Origin: Cloacimonetes bacterium UBA5835
GTDB lineage: Bacteria > Cloacimonadota > Cloacimonadia > Cloacimonadales > Cloacimonadaceae
NCBI GenBank assembly: GCA_002432865.1
Contig: DJGX01000058.1
Span: 4,326 to 19,108, forward strand
Length of the DNA: 14,783 nt
Direction of reading: 5' to 3'
Shown: piece by piece, positions 1 to 7,984 of the stretch
How positions within the stretch are numbered: the first letter of the stretch is position 1
How the letters are laid out: every line of letters starts with the position of its first letter
The notes under the pieces: generated by a model
What the model was told of the DNA's origin: nothing
The model's input: the letters and a program-made list of their open reading frames with translations, nothing else
The model's database searches: none
Position numbers and translations under genes: made by a program

Positions 1-137
1 CAAAGTGCGGGAGTTCAAAGTTCCAAGTGTAGGAGTTCAAAGTTCAAAGTGTAGGAGTTCAGAGTTCAAAGTGTAGGAGTTCAGAGTTCAAAGTGCGGGA
101 GTTCAAAGTTCAAAGTGTAGGAGTTCAAAGTTCAAAG
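1..137. repeat. 22-base tandem repeat array, cut by the window edge
   Basis: Five full 22-base units start at 11, 33, 55, 77 and 99. A sixth, incomplete unit covers 121-137, and the last 10 bases of an earlier unit occupy 1-10, so the array continues beyond the left edge. Each unit begins GAGTTC, contains the heptamer AAAGTTC and ends in GTGTAG or GTGCGG. Units differ by one to three substitutions (ttccaag in unit 1, cagag in units 3 and 4, gtgcgg in unit 4). The internal heptamer gives a nested 7-base period. There are no unique spacers, so this is not a CRISPR. No reading frame, hairpin or protein site is evident. Function unknown. Confidence 0.9.
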
Positions 138-357
138 TTCTTCTTTCGGTGACTTCGGTGTTCTCGGTGGCTACATATAATAAATCCTATAAATCCCTAA
201 AATCCTGTTCATCCCATACCTATTAAATCTGCGTAATCTGCGTAATCCGCGTGCTTATATTTTTTTCGGTGGCCTCGGTGGCTACATATAATAAATCCTT
301 TTAATCCTAAAATCCTTAAATCCTCGTTTCTTAAATCTAATCCTTAAATCCTTGTTT
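138..357. repeat. Composite intergenic repeat region with a duplicated 35-base module
   Basis: No gene is visible between the tandem array and the end of tamB. A 35-base module occurs at 154-188 and again at 265-299 with two mismatches. Each copy starts with 9-base-period TCGGTG tracts (CTCGGTGG) and runs into CTACATATAATAAATCCT. The modules are separated by AATCC-rich sequence and a 9-base triplet repeat. After the second copy the sequence is again built of AATCCT/TTAAATCC steps. Read on the minus strand these are CACCGA, GGATTT and CGCAGATTA motifs. I recall similar short-period intergenic repeats in many unrelated bacteria, but cannot check that here. No intrinsic terminator for tamB is apparent. 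Confidence 0.8.
226..252. repeat. Three tandem 9-base units (AATCTGCGT)
   Basis: AATCTGCGT occurs at 226-234 and 235-243, and AATCCGCGT follows at 244-252. It sits between the two copies of the 35-base module. The 9-base period matches that of the neighbouring TCGGTG tracts, which suggests a common mode of origin. No function can be read from it. Confidence 0.85.
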
Positions 358-360
358 CTA
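313..360. repeat. 20-base direct repeat reaching the tamB stop codon
   Basis: The 20 bases at 313-332 recur at 341-360 with 18 identities; both begin TCCTTAAATCCT. The second copy includes 358-360, which on the minus strand is the TAG stop of the TamB-like gene, so the repeat tract abuts or supplies the end of that gene. Confidence 0.7.
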
Positions 361-3300
361 AAGTCCCCAAAAGCGATAAGATCGAGACAGCATAATTTCG
401 TGACTGGTCTTTTTCTCCTGTGCTTCATTTTTCAGGGTGTAAGACACACGGTAATTATCAGGTAAAATAAGGCGTATGGAAACTTCATTGGAAACCAGAA
501 TGCGAGTGCGTTTTTGGAGGTTTGTAGCTTCCTGTAAAGTAAGCATATAATCCAAAAACAAACTGCTTCCCAAATATTTACTCATTGAAATGGAAAGGTT
601 GTTCAGCAAAATAGATGAACTAAATTTGGCAATATCGGAGCTAAGCTCATTCATATCTGTATATTCTGCAAATTGTTTTGGATTACTGGTATATTCTGTG
701 TAAAGATTTTGTAGAAAACCAGCATTAATGGTAAAACTATCTAAATGTAATGTTCTACGAATATAGTTTTCCACTGGAGAAAGAATAGGAGTAAAAAGCG
801 AGGCATCCAAGTTTCCAGAAATTAAAGTTAATGCTTCGTCCTGTAAAATATCTCCCTGTTTTTGATCTGGTGTTTCAGAGCCGCTATATCTTAAGCGCGC
901 TAAAATTTGGCTGATTGTTTTATCTTCGGGATTATCGCTGGCTAAGTTTAATTGCAAGCGTTCCATAAAGGGCTTGGTTAAATCGTTGGAAGTTACTGCT
1001 GTAAGAGTTATCATAGAACCATCGGGAGCGCGTTTAAAAAATATCCCTTCCAAACCCAATAAATTTTGGGAATCAACTAAGGTTAGATTTACTTTATCTA
1101 CCTGAAAGATGGTGCCAAAGATATCTACGGTTCCTTGTTCAGAAGAGAATGATGCCTCTTCTGCAATGAAAGATAGCCCATCATACATTAAATGTAAATA
1201 GCCGCCTGGAACAACTCTTAATTTTGCGGGATAGGTTACATACTTAACATTTTCTCCTGCAATAAGCTTTACATCTAAGGTAAAGGGTAAGGGAGATGGT
1301 TCTGAACTGCTTTTTTTATTTGTACCTCGCATAGAGGTTGCTAAAGTTAATAAGTTTTCCGTATCTGGAGGGTACAAAACATTAGTATTGGAAGCTATAA
1401 CCTCTCCGCTGATTTTCATTTGGTCGAAGGGTCCTTTAATAGTTGCATAACGGCTGTTATTACCTTTTAAAATTACTTTGGTTAGAGAACGGGGAGTTGT
1501 ATATTTTGGAACATTAATCATAATTCCAGGTTCTTCTACCATCAATCTTAAAATACCTAAATCAAGGAATCCCAGCATAATATGATCGCTATTATCGACT
1601 TCGAAGATATTATTGAAGACTAGTTTGCCTTCACCCATTTGGATTTGTCCATAATCAATAACCACTCTATTTTTGTCGAATCCACCACGGATATTGATAT
1701 TGGAGCAGGGTTCTGTTTGGTCTTTAATTTGGATATAGCCTCCGCTGATATTTATTTTTCCAGTGGAAACCATAAATTGTTCTTCTGTAGTTCCGATACT
1801 TGCGCTTAAAGATGATGAACCTTTTGCTTCTTGGATGTAGGGAGTAAGACCATTCAACCAAGTAAAAAGTTCACCCTGAGCCCGTAAATTCAAATGTTCA
1901 GGACCCTCGAAAAACTCGTTATAGAGAGCATTATAGTTAATTGCTCCGGAACCGGAAAGTTCAAATAATCCTGTAGATTTAACAAATAAACTATCTACGA
2001 TCATTTTACGAGGAGTTTGCTTACCCTTAATAATTGCTTTATCTATTGTATAGTTACCAAGAACAATATCTCGCGAAATTAAATCTGCTCTCAGCTCTAA
2101 TTCCGGTTTTTGTTCTTTTACCTTATGCCAAGTAATTCCTGAGATTCCATCTATAATTCCATAGATGGGAGAATTGATAAGAACATCTTGAATATGGAGG
2201 TCTTTAAAAGCTGCATCCAAATTAATATTCAGCTCAGGAGTAAGACTAACATAACCTGTCATATCCACAATATTTTGTTCTTTATTTTTAATTGTGCTAA
2301 ATACAAGAATGTTATTCAAGGGACCTTCCATTCCCAATTCCAGAGAAAAAGGAGTAACTGCTAAAAGGTCTATATCCGATAAGAAAACATTAGCTCGTAA
2401 ACGTTGTAAATTATCCCGATTATATTCTAAAAAAACATTCAAGCCATTAAATTCTGGAAGATTGACATCTAATTTGGGATAGTAGCGAACGACATCCAAA
2501 TAATTTAGGTTGTTGATGTTTAACCCAATATTCATATCTGCATAGTTTGCCAGATTAATTGCTCCACTAACATTGATTAGATCATTAACTTTCAAGCCTT
2601 GTAAGGTTACAATGTTGTCTTTTAGCATAGCGGCTAGTTCGAAGTTTAGGGGCTGATTGTTTACAATTCCCTCTGTTCCTGAAACATAAATACTGGCATC
2701 TTTCATTTTATAATTGATGGTACCCAAGGCATCTAAAGTAAGATCAACGGGAACTGGATTATCGAGAGTTAAACCAGTAAGGGTTTGCACAACAATATTA
2801 TCACCGGTAATAATAGCTTTCAATTCACCCTTCAAACCGGGATTCAGATTTACCAAGGTTGGCTGTGCATATAATTCTGCAATAGAAAGATCATCAAATT
2901 TGGCATCTACTAAGAGATTACGATCAAGAACATCTCCTATTACTTCAATATTAAATCCATTACTACTTGATAAATTGGCATCTAAATATAGATCGTTGAC
3001 ATCAGGAAGAGGCAATAGTTTTATTTTTCCACTTACATTTTCAATATTAGCAAGCTCGTAAGCAAAATCAAGCTGGTGGATAGTTGCATCCACATAAGGA
3101 TATTTACCCCATAATTCGGCATATAAATCCAATTTGGCAGTTGCTAAATAAGGTTGAGCTTTTTTATTGATAGGTTTAGTTTCCAGACTAGCATCCAATA
3201 TCATATTTAGCGGATTAAAACTACCTGTTAAGTTAATTATCTGATTACCAAAAATAAGCTCAGGAATGATAAAATCCAGCAAGTCGTTTTGATAAGTTCC

Positions 3301-4422
3301 ACTAAAATTAAATTTATTAAAAGTGTAATTTTGGTAAGCAGCTTGTTCAGAAACTAAGCTAAGCTCCAATTCTGGTTTATCAATTGTACCCTCTCCTATA
3401 ATATTAGCATTCACCATTCCCTTAAGGTCTTTTTGGATCATTGCCAAATCTACATCAGCCGAAATATCTACCCGTTCAAATTTCATCTTATGCCTTAAAT
3501 TGCTGATTGCAACTTCTGCGGCAAGATCGCTGCTGCCAACATTGCTTTTGGAAAGGGATAATTTTAAATTGTTACCATCTGTTTTAACCCATAAATAGGG
3601 AATAAGGACTGGATAATTTTTGGCAAATAGTGTTTCTGTTCCCCAAATCTGAGCTTCTGCATTGTATTTCAGAGGTGCTGCTAAAGAATCCTGTTTTAAA
3701 GAACCAACCAACGATATTTCTGTGTGCAAATTTTGCAAATCAGGATGAGAGACAAACAGAGGTTTATATGCTGATATTTCTCCATCTACAGAAACTATTC
3801 TTCCTTTATCCAGTAAACCCTTAGCAGATATTTTTCCACCATTGGAAGTGAGGGCATTAATTGTAGCATTCGTTGTGGATTTATTATCAGCTTCAAGATT
3901 TATATTGGATAAACTCTCTGATATAGTTAAATTGCCCTCTTGTGTAATCTTTACAGGGATATTAAAGGACAAAACTGCAGCTCCATTATTAAGCTGAAGA
4001 TGTTTAAAGTACTTTGCAAAATTCGGAAGGACAAGCGGTTTTTTTGCTTTCGGGGGTTGGGGCTTATATTGGTAACTATAGTGTACAACTGGCTTGTATA
4101 TTTCTATGTCATTAACCAACTTATTGGTTTTGAAACCGGAGAGAAGATATCGAGTTAGATTATAGCGTGCGCTTAAACGATTAATGCTTATAGCTAAACT
4201 GCTATCAGCAGAAGTATAATTTACTCCTTTAGCCAATAATTGACGATCGCTAAAATGCAACTCTTCAATAGTAACCTTGCCTTTGGTAAGTTGCCCGATA
4301 TACTTAGCCACAGAGTTTTTGAACAAATTATTTAAACCAAATGCATACCAAGCAAGAAAGAATCCTGTGTTTATCAACAACAGAATTAAAACGAATATCA
4401 GGAATTTCTTTGATCTTGGCAT
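358..4422 (-). CDS. tamB: TamB-like inner-membrane-anchored inter-membrane bridge protein
   Basis: A 1354-residue protein with one N-terminal membrane segment (about residues 7-29, after MPRSKK). A very long periplasmic part follows, made of repeating beta-strand-rich stretches such as GSGAINYNALYNEF and SGGYIQIKD. The last 350-400 residues resemble the TamB (DUF490) domain: near the C-terminus MSKYLGSSLFLDYML resembles the family's GKYLSxxLYVSY pattern, and the protein ends RSYRFWGL. TamB-family proteins form a hydrophobic groove spanning the periplasm and act in phospholipid transport and outer-membrane assembly; E. coli TamB is about 1260 residues. It is the last gene of the run, 12 bases after lolD, with only a weak ribosome binding site. 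No TamA/BamA-like partner lies in the window. A general AsmA-like assignment is the alternative. The stop codon falls in a repeat tract. Confidence 0.83.
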   Translation of the reverse strand: MPRSKKFLIFVLILLLINTGFFLAWYAFGLNNLFKNSVAKYIGQLTKGKVTIEELHFSDRQLLAKGVNYTSADSSLAISINRLSARYNLTRYLLSGFKTNKLVNDIEIYKPVVHYSYQYKPQPPKAKKPLVLPNFAKYFKHLQLNNGAAVLSFNIPVKITQEGNLTISESLSNINLEADNKSTTNATINALTSNGGKISAKGLLDKGRIVSVDGEISAYKPLFVSHPDLQNLHTEISLVGSLKQDSLAAPLKYNAEAQIWGTETLFAKNYPVLIPYLWVKTDGNNLKLSLSKSNVGSSDLAAEVAISNLRHKMKFERVDISADVDLAMIQKDLKGMVNANIIGEGTIDKPELELSLVSEQAAYQNYTFNKFNFSGTYQNDLLDFIIPELIFGNQIINLTGSFNPLNMILDASLETKPINKKAQPYLATAKLDLYAELWGKYPYVDATIHQLDFAYELANIENVSGKIKLLPLPDVNDLYLDANLSSSNGFNIEVIGDVLDRNLLVDAKFDDLSIAELYAQPTLVNLNPGLKGELKAIITGDNIVVQTLTGLTLDNPVPVDLTLDALGTINYKMKDASIYVSGTEGIVNNQPLNFELAAMLKDNIVTLQGLKVNDLINVSGAINLANYADMNIGLNINNLNYLDVVRYYPKLDVNLPEFNGLNVFLEYNRDNLQRLRANVFLSDIDLLAVTPFSLELGMEGPLNNILVFSTIKNKEQNIVDMTGYVSLTPELNINLDAAFKDLHIQDVLINSPIYGIIDGISGITWHKVKEQKPELELRADLISRDIVLGNYTIDKAIIKGKQTPRKMIVDSLFVKSTGLFELSGSGAINYNALYNEFFEGPEHLNLRAQGELFTWLNGLTPYIQEAKGSSSLSASIGTTEEQFMVSTGKINISGGYIQIKDQTEPCSNINIRGGFDKNRVVIDYGQIQMGEGKLVFNNIFEVDNSDHIMLGFLDLGILRLMVEEPGIMINVPKYTTPRSLTKVILKGNNSRYATIKGPFDQMKISGEVIASNTNVLYPPDTENLLTLATSMRGTNKKSSSEPSPLPFTLDVKLIAGENVKYVTYPAKLRVVPGGYLHLMYDGLSFIAEEASFSSEQGTVDIFGTIFQVDKVNLTLVDSQNLLGLEGIFFKRAPDGSMITLTAVTSNDLTKPFMERLQLNLASDNPEDKTISQILARLRYSGSETPDQKQGDILQDEALTLISGNLDASLFTPILSPVENYIRRTLHLDSFTINAGFLQNLYTEYTSNPKQFAEYTDMNELSSDIAKFSSSILLNNLSISMSKYLGSSLFLDYMLTLQEATNLQKRTRILVSNEVSIRLILPDNYRVSYTLKNEAQEKKTSHEIMLSRSYRFWGL

Positions 4423-4434
4423 ACTTAATCTTGC

Positions 4435-5106
4435 CTATTTTTTTTCCAGTTTGCCTTCACTTAAATTATAGATTACTTTTGCTTTAGAGGCATTAACAAT
4501 ATCATGAGTTACAATCACAAAGGTCTGGCCGCGCTCTTTATTCAATTTAATAATCATATCCCAAACCTCGGCACTATGTTCAGGATCGAGATTTCCTGTA
4601 GGCTCGTCTGCCAAAACAATTTTGGGATTGTTTATTAAAGCTCTAGCAAGAGCAACCCGTTGCTGTTCACCGCCACTTAACTGATTGGGATAATGGTTGA
4701 TACGATCTTCTAAATCTAGAGCTTGTAAAAGTTCTGCAGCTTTTTTAATTGCTTGGGAACTATTTACGCCAGAAATAATCATCGGTAAAGCTACATTTTC
4801 TTGGGCATTTAGATCTTCTATCAGATAGTGAAATTGAAAAACAAAACCGAGTTCTAAATTACGAATTGAAGCTGCTTCTGGCATAGTGGAATTTATCTCG
4901 TGCCCGCTTATCATCACTTTTCCTGAATCTGGGGAATCCAATAAACCTAAAAGATGTAAAAGAGTGCTTTTTCCGGAGCCAGATTGTCCTGTAATACAAA
5001 CCAGTTCGGCTTCTTTTACTTCAATTGTAGCTTTTCTAAGCACATTAATTGTTTGATTACTATCAAGGTAACTTTTGCAGAGATCATAACCTGCTAAACA
5101 GACCAT
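4435..5106 (-). CDS. lolD: LolD-type ABC transporter ATPase (lipoprotein release)
   Basis: A complete 223-residue ABC ATPase. Walker A is GQSGSGKST (40-48), the Q-loop is Q91, the signature is LSGGEQQR (143-150), Walker B is IVLADE (163-168), the D-loop is GNLD (171-174) and the switch histidine is H201. Length and sequence fit the LolD/MacB/FtsE branch, and the adjacent LolC/E-type permease points to LolD. LolD powers extraction of lipoproteins from the inner membrane for transfer to a periplasmic carrier. The start chosen is ATG at 5104-5106, because AAAAGGA lies 7 bases upstream. An in-frame ATG at 5181 would add 25 residues, but it lies inside the end of the upstream permease gene, and the extra sequence does not look like the family. 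The 52 bases between permease and ATPase are very AT-rich; a weak internal promoter is possible but not supported. No LolA or LolB is in the window. Confidence 0.9.
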   Translation of the reverse strand: MVCLAGYDLCKSYLDSNQTINVLRKATIEVKEAELVCITGQSGSGKSTLLHLLGLLDSPDSGKVMISGHEINSTMPEAASIRNLELGFVFQFHYLIEDLNAQENVALPMIISGVNSSQAIKKAAELLQALDLEDRINHYPNQLSGGEQQRVALARALINNPKIVLADEPTGNLDPEHSAEVWDMIIKLNKERGQTFVIVTHDIVNASKAKVIYNLSEGKLEKK

Positions 5107-5113
5107 TTTCGAA

Positions 5114-5120
5114 TCCTTTT
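5114..5120 (-). promoter_or_regulatory. Ribosome binding site that fixes the lolD start
   Basis: On the minus strand AAAAGGA ends 7 bases before the ATG at 5104-5106. This supports the 223-residue LolD over a form starting at 5181. Confidence 0.75.
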
Positions 5121-5158
5121 TATAAAAATTAGTTAGTGTTATATTATATAATAATCCA

Positions 5159-6382
5159 TCAGGGGTTGCGTAACAATTCAATAATTTCCAGCTTATCTAT
5201 CTGCTTAAGGGGGTAGTATATACAAATAAAAACCAGAGCTGCTGAAACAATAAAGATGATCAACTGATTTAAAGGTGCTATGCTTGTATTTAAGCTGTCA
5301 ATAAAATAAACATCACCCTTTAGTTTATAAAAGTTCTGCTTTTCTATACCCCAAGAAAGAAGAGCTCCCAAAATTTGTCCTGCCAAAATAGCTAGCAGAG
5401 CAGAAAGTCCAACCTGGAAACTAAGGACTCTTTTTATAGATGTAGAATTGGCACCCAAAGTTTTAAGCACGGCGATTTCATTTTTTTTATCCAGAATGAT
5501 AGTTGACACCGCAGATATAACATTAATTCCAGCAATTAAAACTAAAAAACAGAAAATAATAAAAATTAGCCACTTTTCCATAGTTACCAAATGTAATAAA
5601 CCTGCACTAAAGGTTTGCCAAGGATATACTGAATAGTAATTACCAACTATTTCTTGAAGCTTTTGCCCAATTTCCGGTGCTTTATCTATATATTTAGGAT
5701 CCAAACGAATTTCAATTTTACTGAAGCCCGATGCTGAATTAAGCATATTTTCTGCATCGGTAATATTGGCAAGAATTAAAGAGCGATCTGTTTCATAAAA
5801 TCCACTGCTGTAAATACCTACAACGGTTATATAGTATTCCGAAGGAAAAATGCCTAATGCAGATATATTATCCAAACGAGTAAATACTAACTTTAAAGTA
5901 TCGCCAATATCCTTTCCTAATTCCTTTGCCAGATATTTGCCAATGATAACTTCTTGAGAAGCTGGTATTTTTTTACCTTTTTGAATGTACTTTGCCTGAG
6001 GGAAAGATTTTTTATTGCTAAAATCATAAGCATTCAAAGTGGCTCCTCTCACTTTTGCTTTACCTGCAGCCATAACAGGATAGCTAAGGACAGGAGTAAC
6101 TTGCTGAATTTCTTTACAATTAGCCATTTTATTCAGTAGGTTCTTTGTTTCGGAATGGGAGATGAAACCCAGATTATCTTTACTTATTGTCAGATGCGGA
6201 AAAGCTCCCAATAAAACATCTTTCAAAGTCCGTTCATAACCTTCAAATAAGTTAAGTCCGGCACTTAGGATTCCCACGGAGAGAATGATCCCCAAAATCA
6301 TAAAAACAAAACTAAATCGTAATAGGTTACGTTTGGGAGCTTTCAGATAACGACTTAAAAAAAAGAGTTCCAGCTTACTCAT
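5159..6382 (-). CDS. lolC: LolC/LolE-family lipoprotein-releasing ABC permease
   Basis: A 407-residue permease with the classic four-helix layout. TM1 is at about 24-46, a large periplasmic MacB_PCD-type domain at about 47-265, TM2 at 271-296, TM3 at 321-346 and TM4 at 370-390. The N-terminus (SRYLKAP, then GIILSVGILSAGLNLFEGYE) and the cytoplasmic coupling segment KKNEIAVLKTLGANSTSIKR (299-318) are typical of LolC/LolE. The protein ends in LLRNP, near the usual LRYE-like end. With LolD it would release outer-membrane lipoproteins from the inner membrane. Only one permease gene is present, so a homodimeric LolC2D2 arrangement is inferred rather than the LolCDE heterodimer of E. coli. The symbol lolC is a family label; it could equally be called lolE or lolF. 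The start overlaps the glycosyltransferase end by 8 bases and has only a poor binding site, suggesting translational coupling. Confidence 0.86.
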   Translation of the reverse strand: MSKLELFFLSRYLKAPKRNLLRFSFVFMILGIILSVGILSAGLNLFEGYERTLKDVLLGAFPHLTISKDNLGFISHSETKNLLNKMANCKEIQQVTPVLSYPVMAAGKAKVRGATLNAYDFSNKKSFPQAKYIQKGKKIPASQEVIIGKYLAKELGKDIGDTLKLVFTRLDNISALGIFPSEYYITVVGIYSSGFYETDRSLILANITDAENMLNSASGFSKIEIRLDPKYIDKAPEIGQKLQEIVGNYYSVYPWQTFSAGLLHLVTMEKWLIFIIFCFLVLIAGINVISAVSTIILDKKNEIAVLKTLGANSTSIKRVLSFQVGLSALLAILAGQILGALLSWGIEKQNFYKLKGDVYFIDSLNTSIAPLNQLIIFIVSAALVFICIYYPLKQIDKLEIIELLRNP

Positions 6383-7358
6383 TTACTTCGGGTAAGTTAG
6401 TTTGTTGATAGGGTTTGGATTCAATTTGGTCTATATTTACATATTGAGCGATAGAAACAGGTGTCCGGTTTCCCTGTCGGAAACGATTTACTATAAGTTC
6501 AGAAATTAGGCCCATAGAGATAAATTGCAACCCACCCAAGATAAGCAAAATTCCCAAGAACAAAAGGGGTCTATTGGAGAGAGGTTGATTCATAAAGATT
6601 TTCAGAATTGCCAGATAGATACTGATAATCAAACCCAGAAAGGTGGAAGCAATTCCGATCCGTCCAAATAAATATAAAGGACTTTTGCTATATTGGGTAA
6701 TCATTTTAACAGTTAAAAGATCAAAAAAACCACGCAGATAACGCTCTTTTCCAAATTTACTCTTGCCAAATTTACGCGGACGATGAGCAACTGGAATTTC
6801 GCCAACTTTATATCCTAAAGAATGAGCTAAAACTGGAATGTAACGATGCATCTCACCGTAAAGTATAATCTCCTTTTCCAAAGGATGACGATATGCTTTA
6901 AAACCACAATTATAGTCTCTTAGCTTAAGATGAAAGGTCTTTGCGGTTACGAAATTAAAAAGTTTGGATGGGAGAGTTTTATAAATAGGATCGCGTCTTT
7001 TGCGTTTCCAACCTGAAACCAGATCGTAGCCCTCATCCAATTTGGCTATAAAATTGGGAATTTCAATAGGATTATCCTGAAGATCACCATCCAAAGTAAA
7101 AACGATATCTCCTGAAGTAAGATTAAAACCAGTTTGTAAAGCAGCAGCTTTGCCAAAATTACATCTGAATTGTACTACCTTCACTTTCATATCGCTTAAA
7201 GCTATCTGGCTCATAATGTTAAAACTGTTATCTGTTGAGCCATCATCAATAAAGATAATTTCATAATCATAGCCATTACAGTTTTGTATAATTTCAGAAT
7301 ATAGCTGAACAAGAGAATCCTGTTCGTTTAAAACCGGAATAACAAAGGATAATTTCAT
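6375..7358 (-). CDS. Polyprenyl-phosphate glycosyltransferase, GT2 family (DPM1/ArnC/GtrB-like)
   Basis: A 327-residue GT-A glycosyltransferase with a two-helix membrane tail. The nucleotide-sugar fold shows FVIPVLNEQ (5-13), IDDGSTD (37-43) and the metal-binding DxD in LDGDLQDNP (D90, D92). Further family motifs are DYNCGFKAYR (148-157), GEMHRYIPVLA (168-178) and HRPRKFGKSKFG (192-203). Membrane segments lie at about 231-253 and 264-288, with SMGLISELIVNR after the second helix, as in ArnC and GtrB. Such enzymes move a sugar from a nucleotide donor to a polyprenyl phosphate on the cytoplasmic face, for later use in glycan or protein modification. The donor sugar cannot be read from sequence. 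The start has AAAGG 5 bases upstream. It follows the polyprenol-kinase-like gene by 10 bases, which fits a shared lipid-carrier pathway. Confidence 0.88.
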   Translation of the reverse strand: MKLSFVIPVLNEQDSLVQLYSEIIQNCNGYDYEIIFIDDGSTDNSFNIMSQIALSDMKVKVVQFRCNFGKAAALQTGFNLTSGDIVFTLDGDLQDNPIEIPNFIAKLDEGYDLVSGWKRKRRDPIYKTLPSKLFNFVTAKTFHLKLRDYNCGFKAYRHPLEKEIILYGEMHRYIPVLAHSLGYKVGEIPVAHRPRKFGKSKFGKERYLRGFFDLLTVKMITQYSKSPLYLFGRIGIASTFLGLIISIYLAILKIFMNQPLSNRPLLFLGILLILGGLQFISMGLISELIVNRFRQGNRTPVSIAQYVNIDQIESKPYQQTNLPEVNE

Positions 7359-7368
7359 AGCTACCTTT

Positions 7369-7956
7369 TTATATTACAATACTCAGCAAAGTCATCACCA
7401 AAGCTGAAAAAATGGGAATTGTTATATTATCGTCTATGGGAATATTACTTAGCTCAGCCAAAGTTGCGGCTAAGGCACCCAAAACAGCTAAAAAAGGACT
7501 TCCCAACCAAAAAATACCAAAGACAGAACAGCTAACAAAACAGGCCAAACTACCTTCCAAACTTTTATTCTGCTTAATATACCAGCGTTTACCAAAATTT
7601 ATACCTACCAATGCAGCAAAAGTATCACCTATTGTTAAAAAAGCCATTGCGCAGGAAGCTATCAAAGGAGGGAAAAAAGCAACACACAACACTGCCGCAA
7701 AGAGCATATAAGTTGCTCCTGTAAAATCCTTAAATTCGTGCTTTCTTAATATGATGCCAAATATGCGGTGAAAGGTTTTACGAAATCCCTTGTGCCAGAA
7801 ACGGTAAAATTCTATTACTAAACTGATAGTGAAAGCAATCAACAAAATCGAGAAGCCCAAAGAACGATTGAAGGAAAGCAGATATCTATATCCCAGCGGA
7901 ATAATTAAACTGCTTAAATGAATAGATTTCCTAAGGGTTTCACCAAGTTGTATCAA
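7369..7956 (-). CDS. Polyprenol/phytol/dolichol kinase-like CTP-dependent membrane kinase
   Basis: A 195-residue, almost entirely membrane-embedded protein with several helices (about 13-30, 35-52, 80-97, 98-118, 138-160 and 180-195). It shows the conserved pattern of the dolichol kinase (Sec59), phytol kinase (VTE5) and phosphatidate cytidylyltransferase superfamily: RKSIH (9-13), GATYML (80-85), GDTFAALVG (110-118), KSLEGS (131-136) and PIDDNITIP (173-181). Known members phosphorylate a prenol with CTP or make CDP-diacylglycerol. The short length, N-terminal RKxxH and DDNxTIP tail favour the prenol/diacylglycerol kinase branch, but the substrate is inferred. The start is TTG at 7954-7956, with GGAGG 9 bases upstream; no ATG lies at a suitable place in frame. 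It sits 28 bases after the RecJ-like gene and directly before the polyprenyl-phosphate glycosyltransferase. Confidence 0.75.
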   Translation of the reverse strand: MIQLGETLRKSIHLSSLIIPLGYRYLLSFNRSLGFSILLIAFTISLVIEFYRFWHKGFRKTFHRIFGIILRKHEFKDFTGATYMLFAAVLCVAFFPPLIASCAMAFLTIGDTFAALVGINFGKRWYIKQNKSLEGSLACFVSCSVFGIFWLGSPFLAVLGALAATLAELSNIPIDDNITIPIFSALVMTLLSIVI

Positions 7957-7965
7957 ATGTCTGTG

Positions 7966-7970
7966 CCTCC
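7966..7970 (-). promoter_or_regulatory. Ribosome binding site supporting a TTG start
   Basis: A perfect GGAGG on the minus strand lies 9 bases upstream of the TTG at 7954-7956 and within the short gap after the RecJ-like gene. It supports the non-ATG start of the kinase-like protein. Confidence 0.7.
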
Positions 7971-7984
7971 AGCAAGCTTGATCA

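Noticed and set aside
1..137. Possible CRISPR array
   Set aside because: The 22-base units are contiguous with no unique spacers, are not palindromic, and no cas gene is nearby.
2714..3061. A 115-codon plus-strand open frame inside the TamB-like gene
   Set aside because: It is antisense to a clear coding region, has no family features, and open antisense frames are common opposite long beta-rich genes.
5107..5158. Internal promoter before lolD (TATAAT-like sequence in the gap)
   Set aside because: The gap is nearly all A and T, so a -10 match is expected by chance, and no -35 at proper spacing stands out.
7412..7711. A 99-codon plus-strand open frame opposite the kinase-like gene
   Set aside because: Its lysine- and alanine-rich sequence is the mirror of a hydrophobic membrane protein and shows no independent features.
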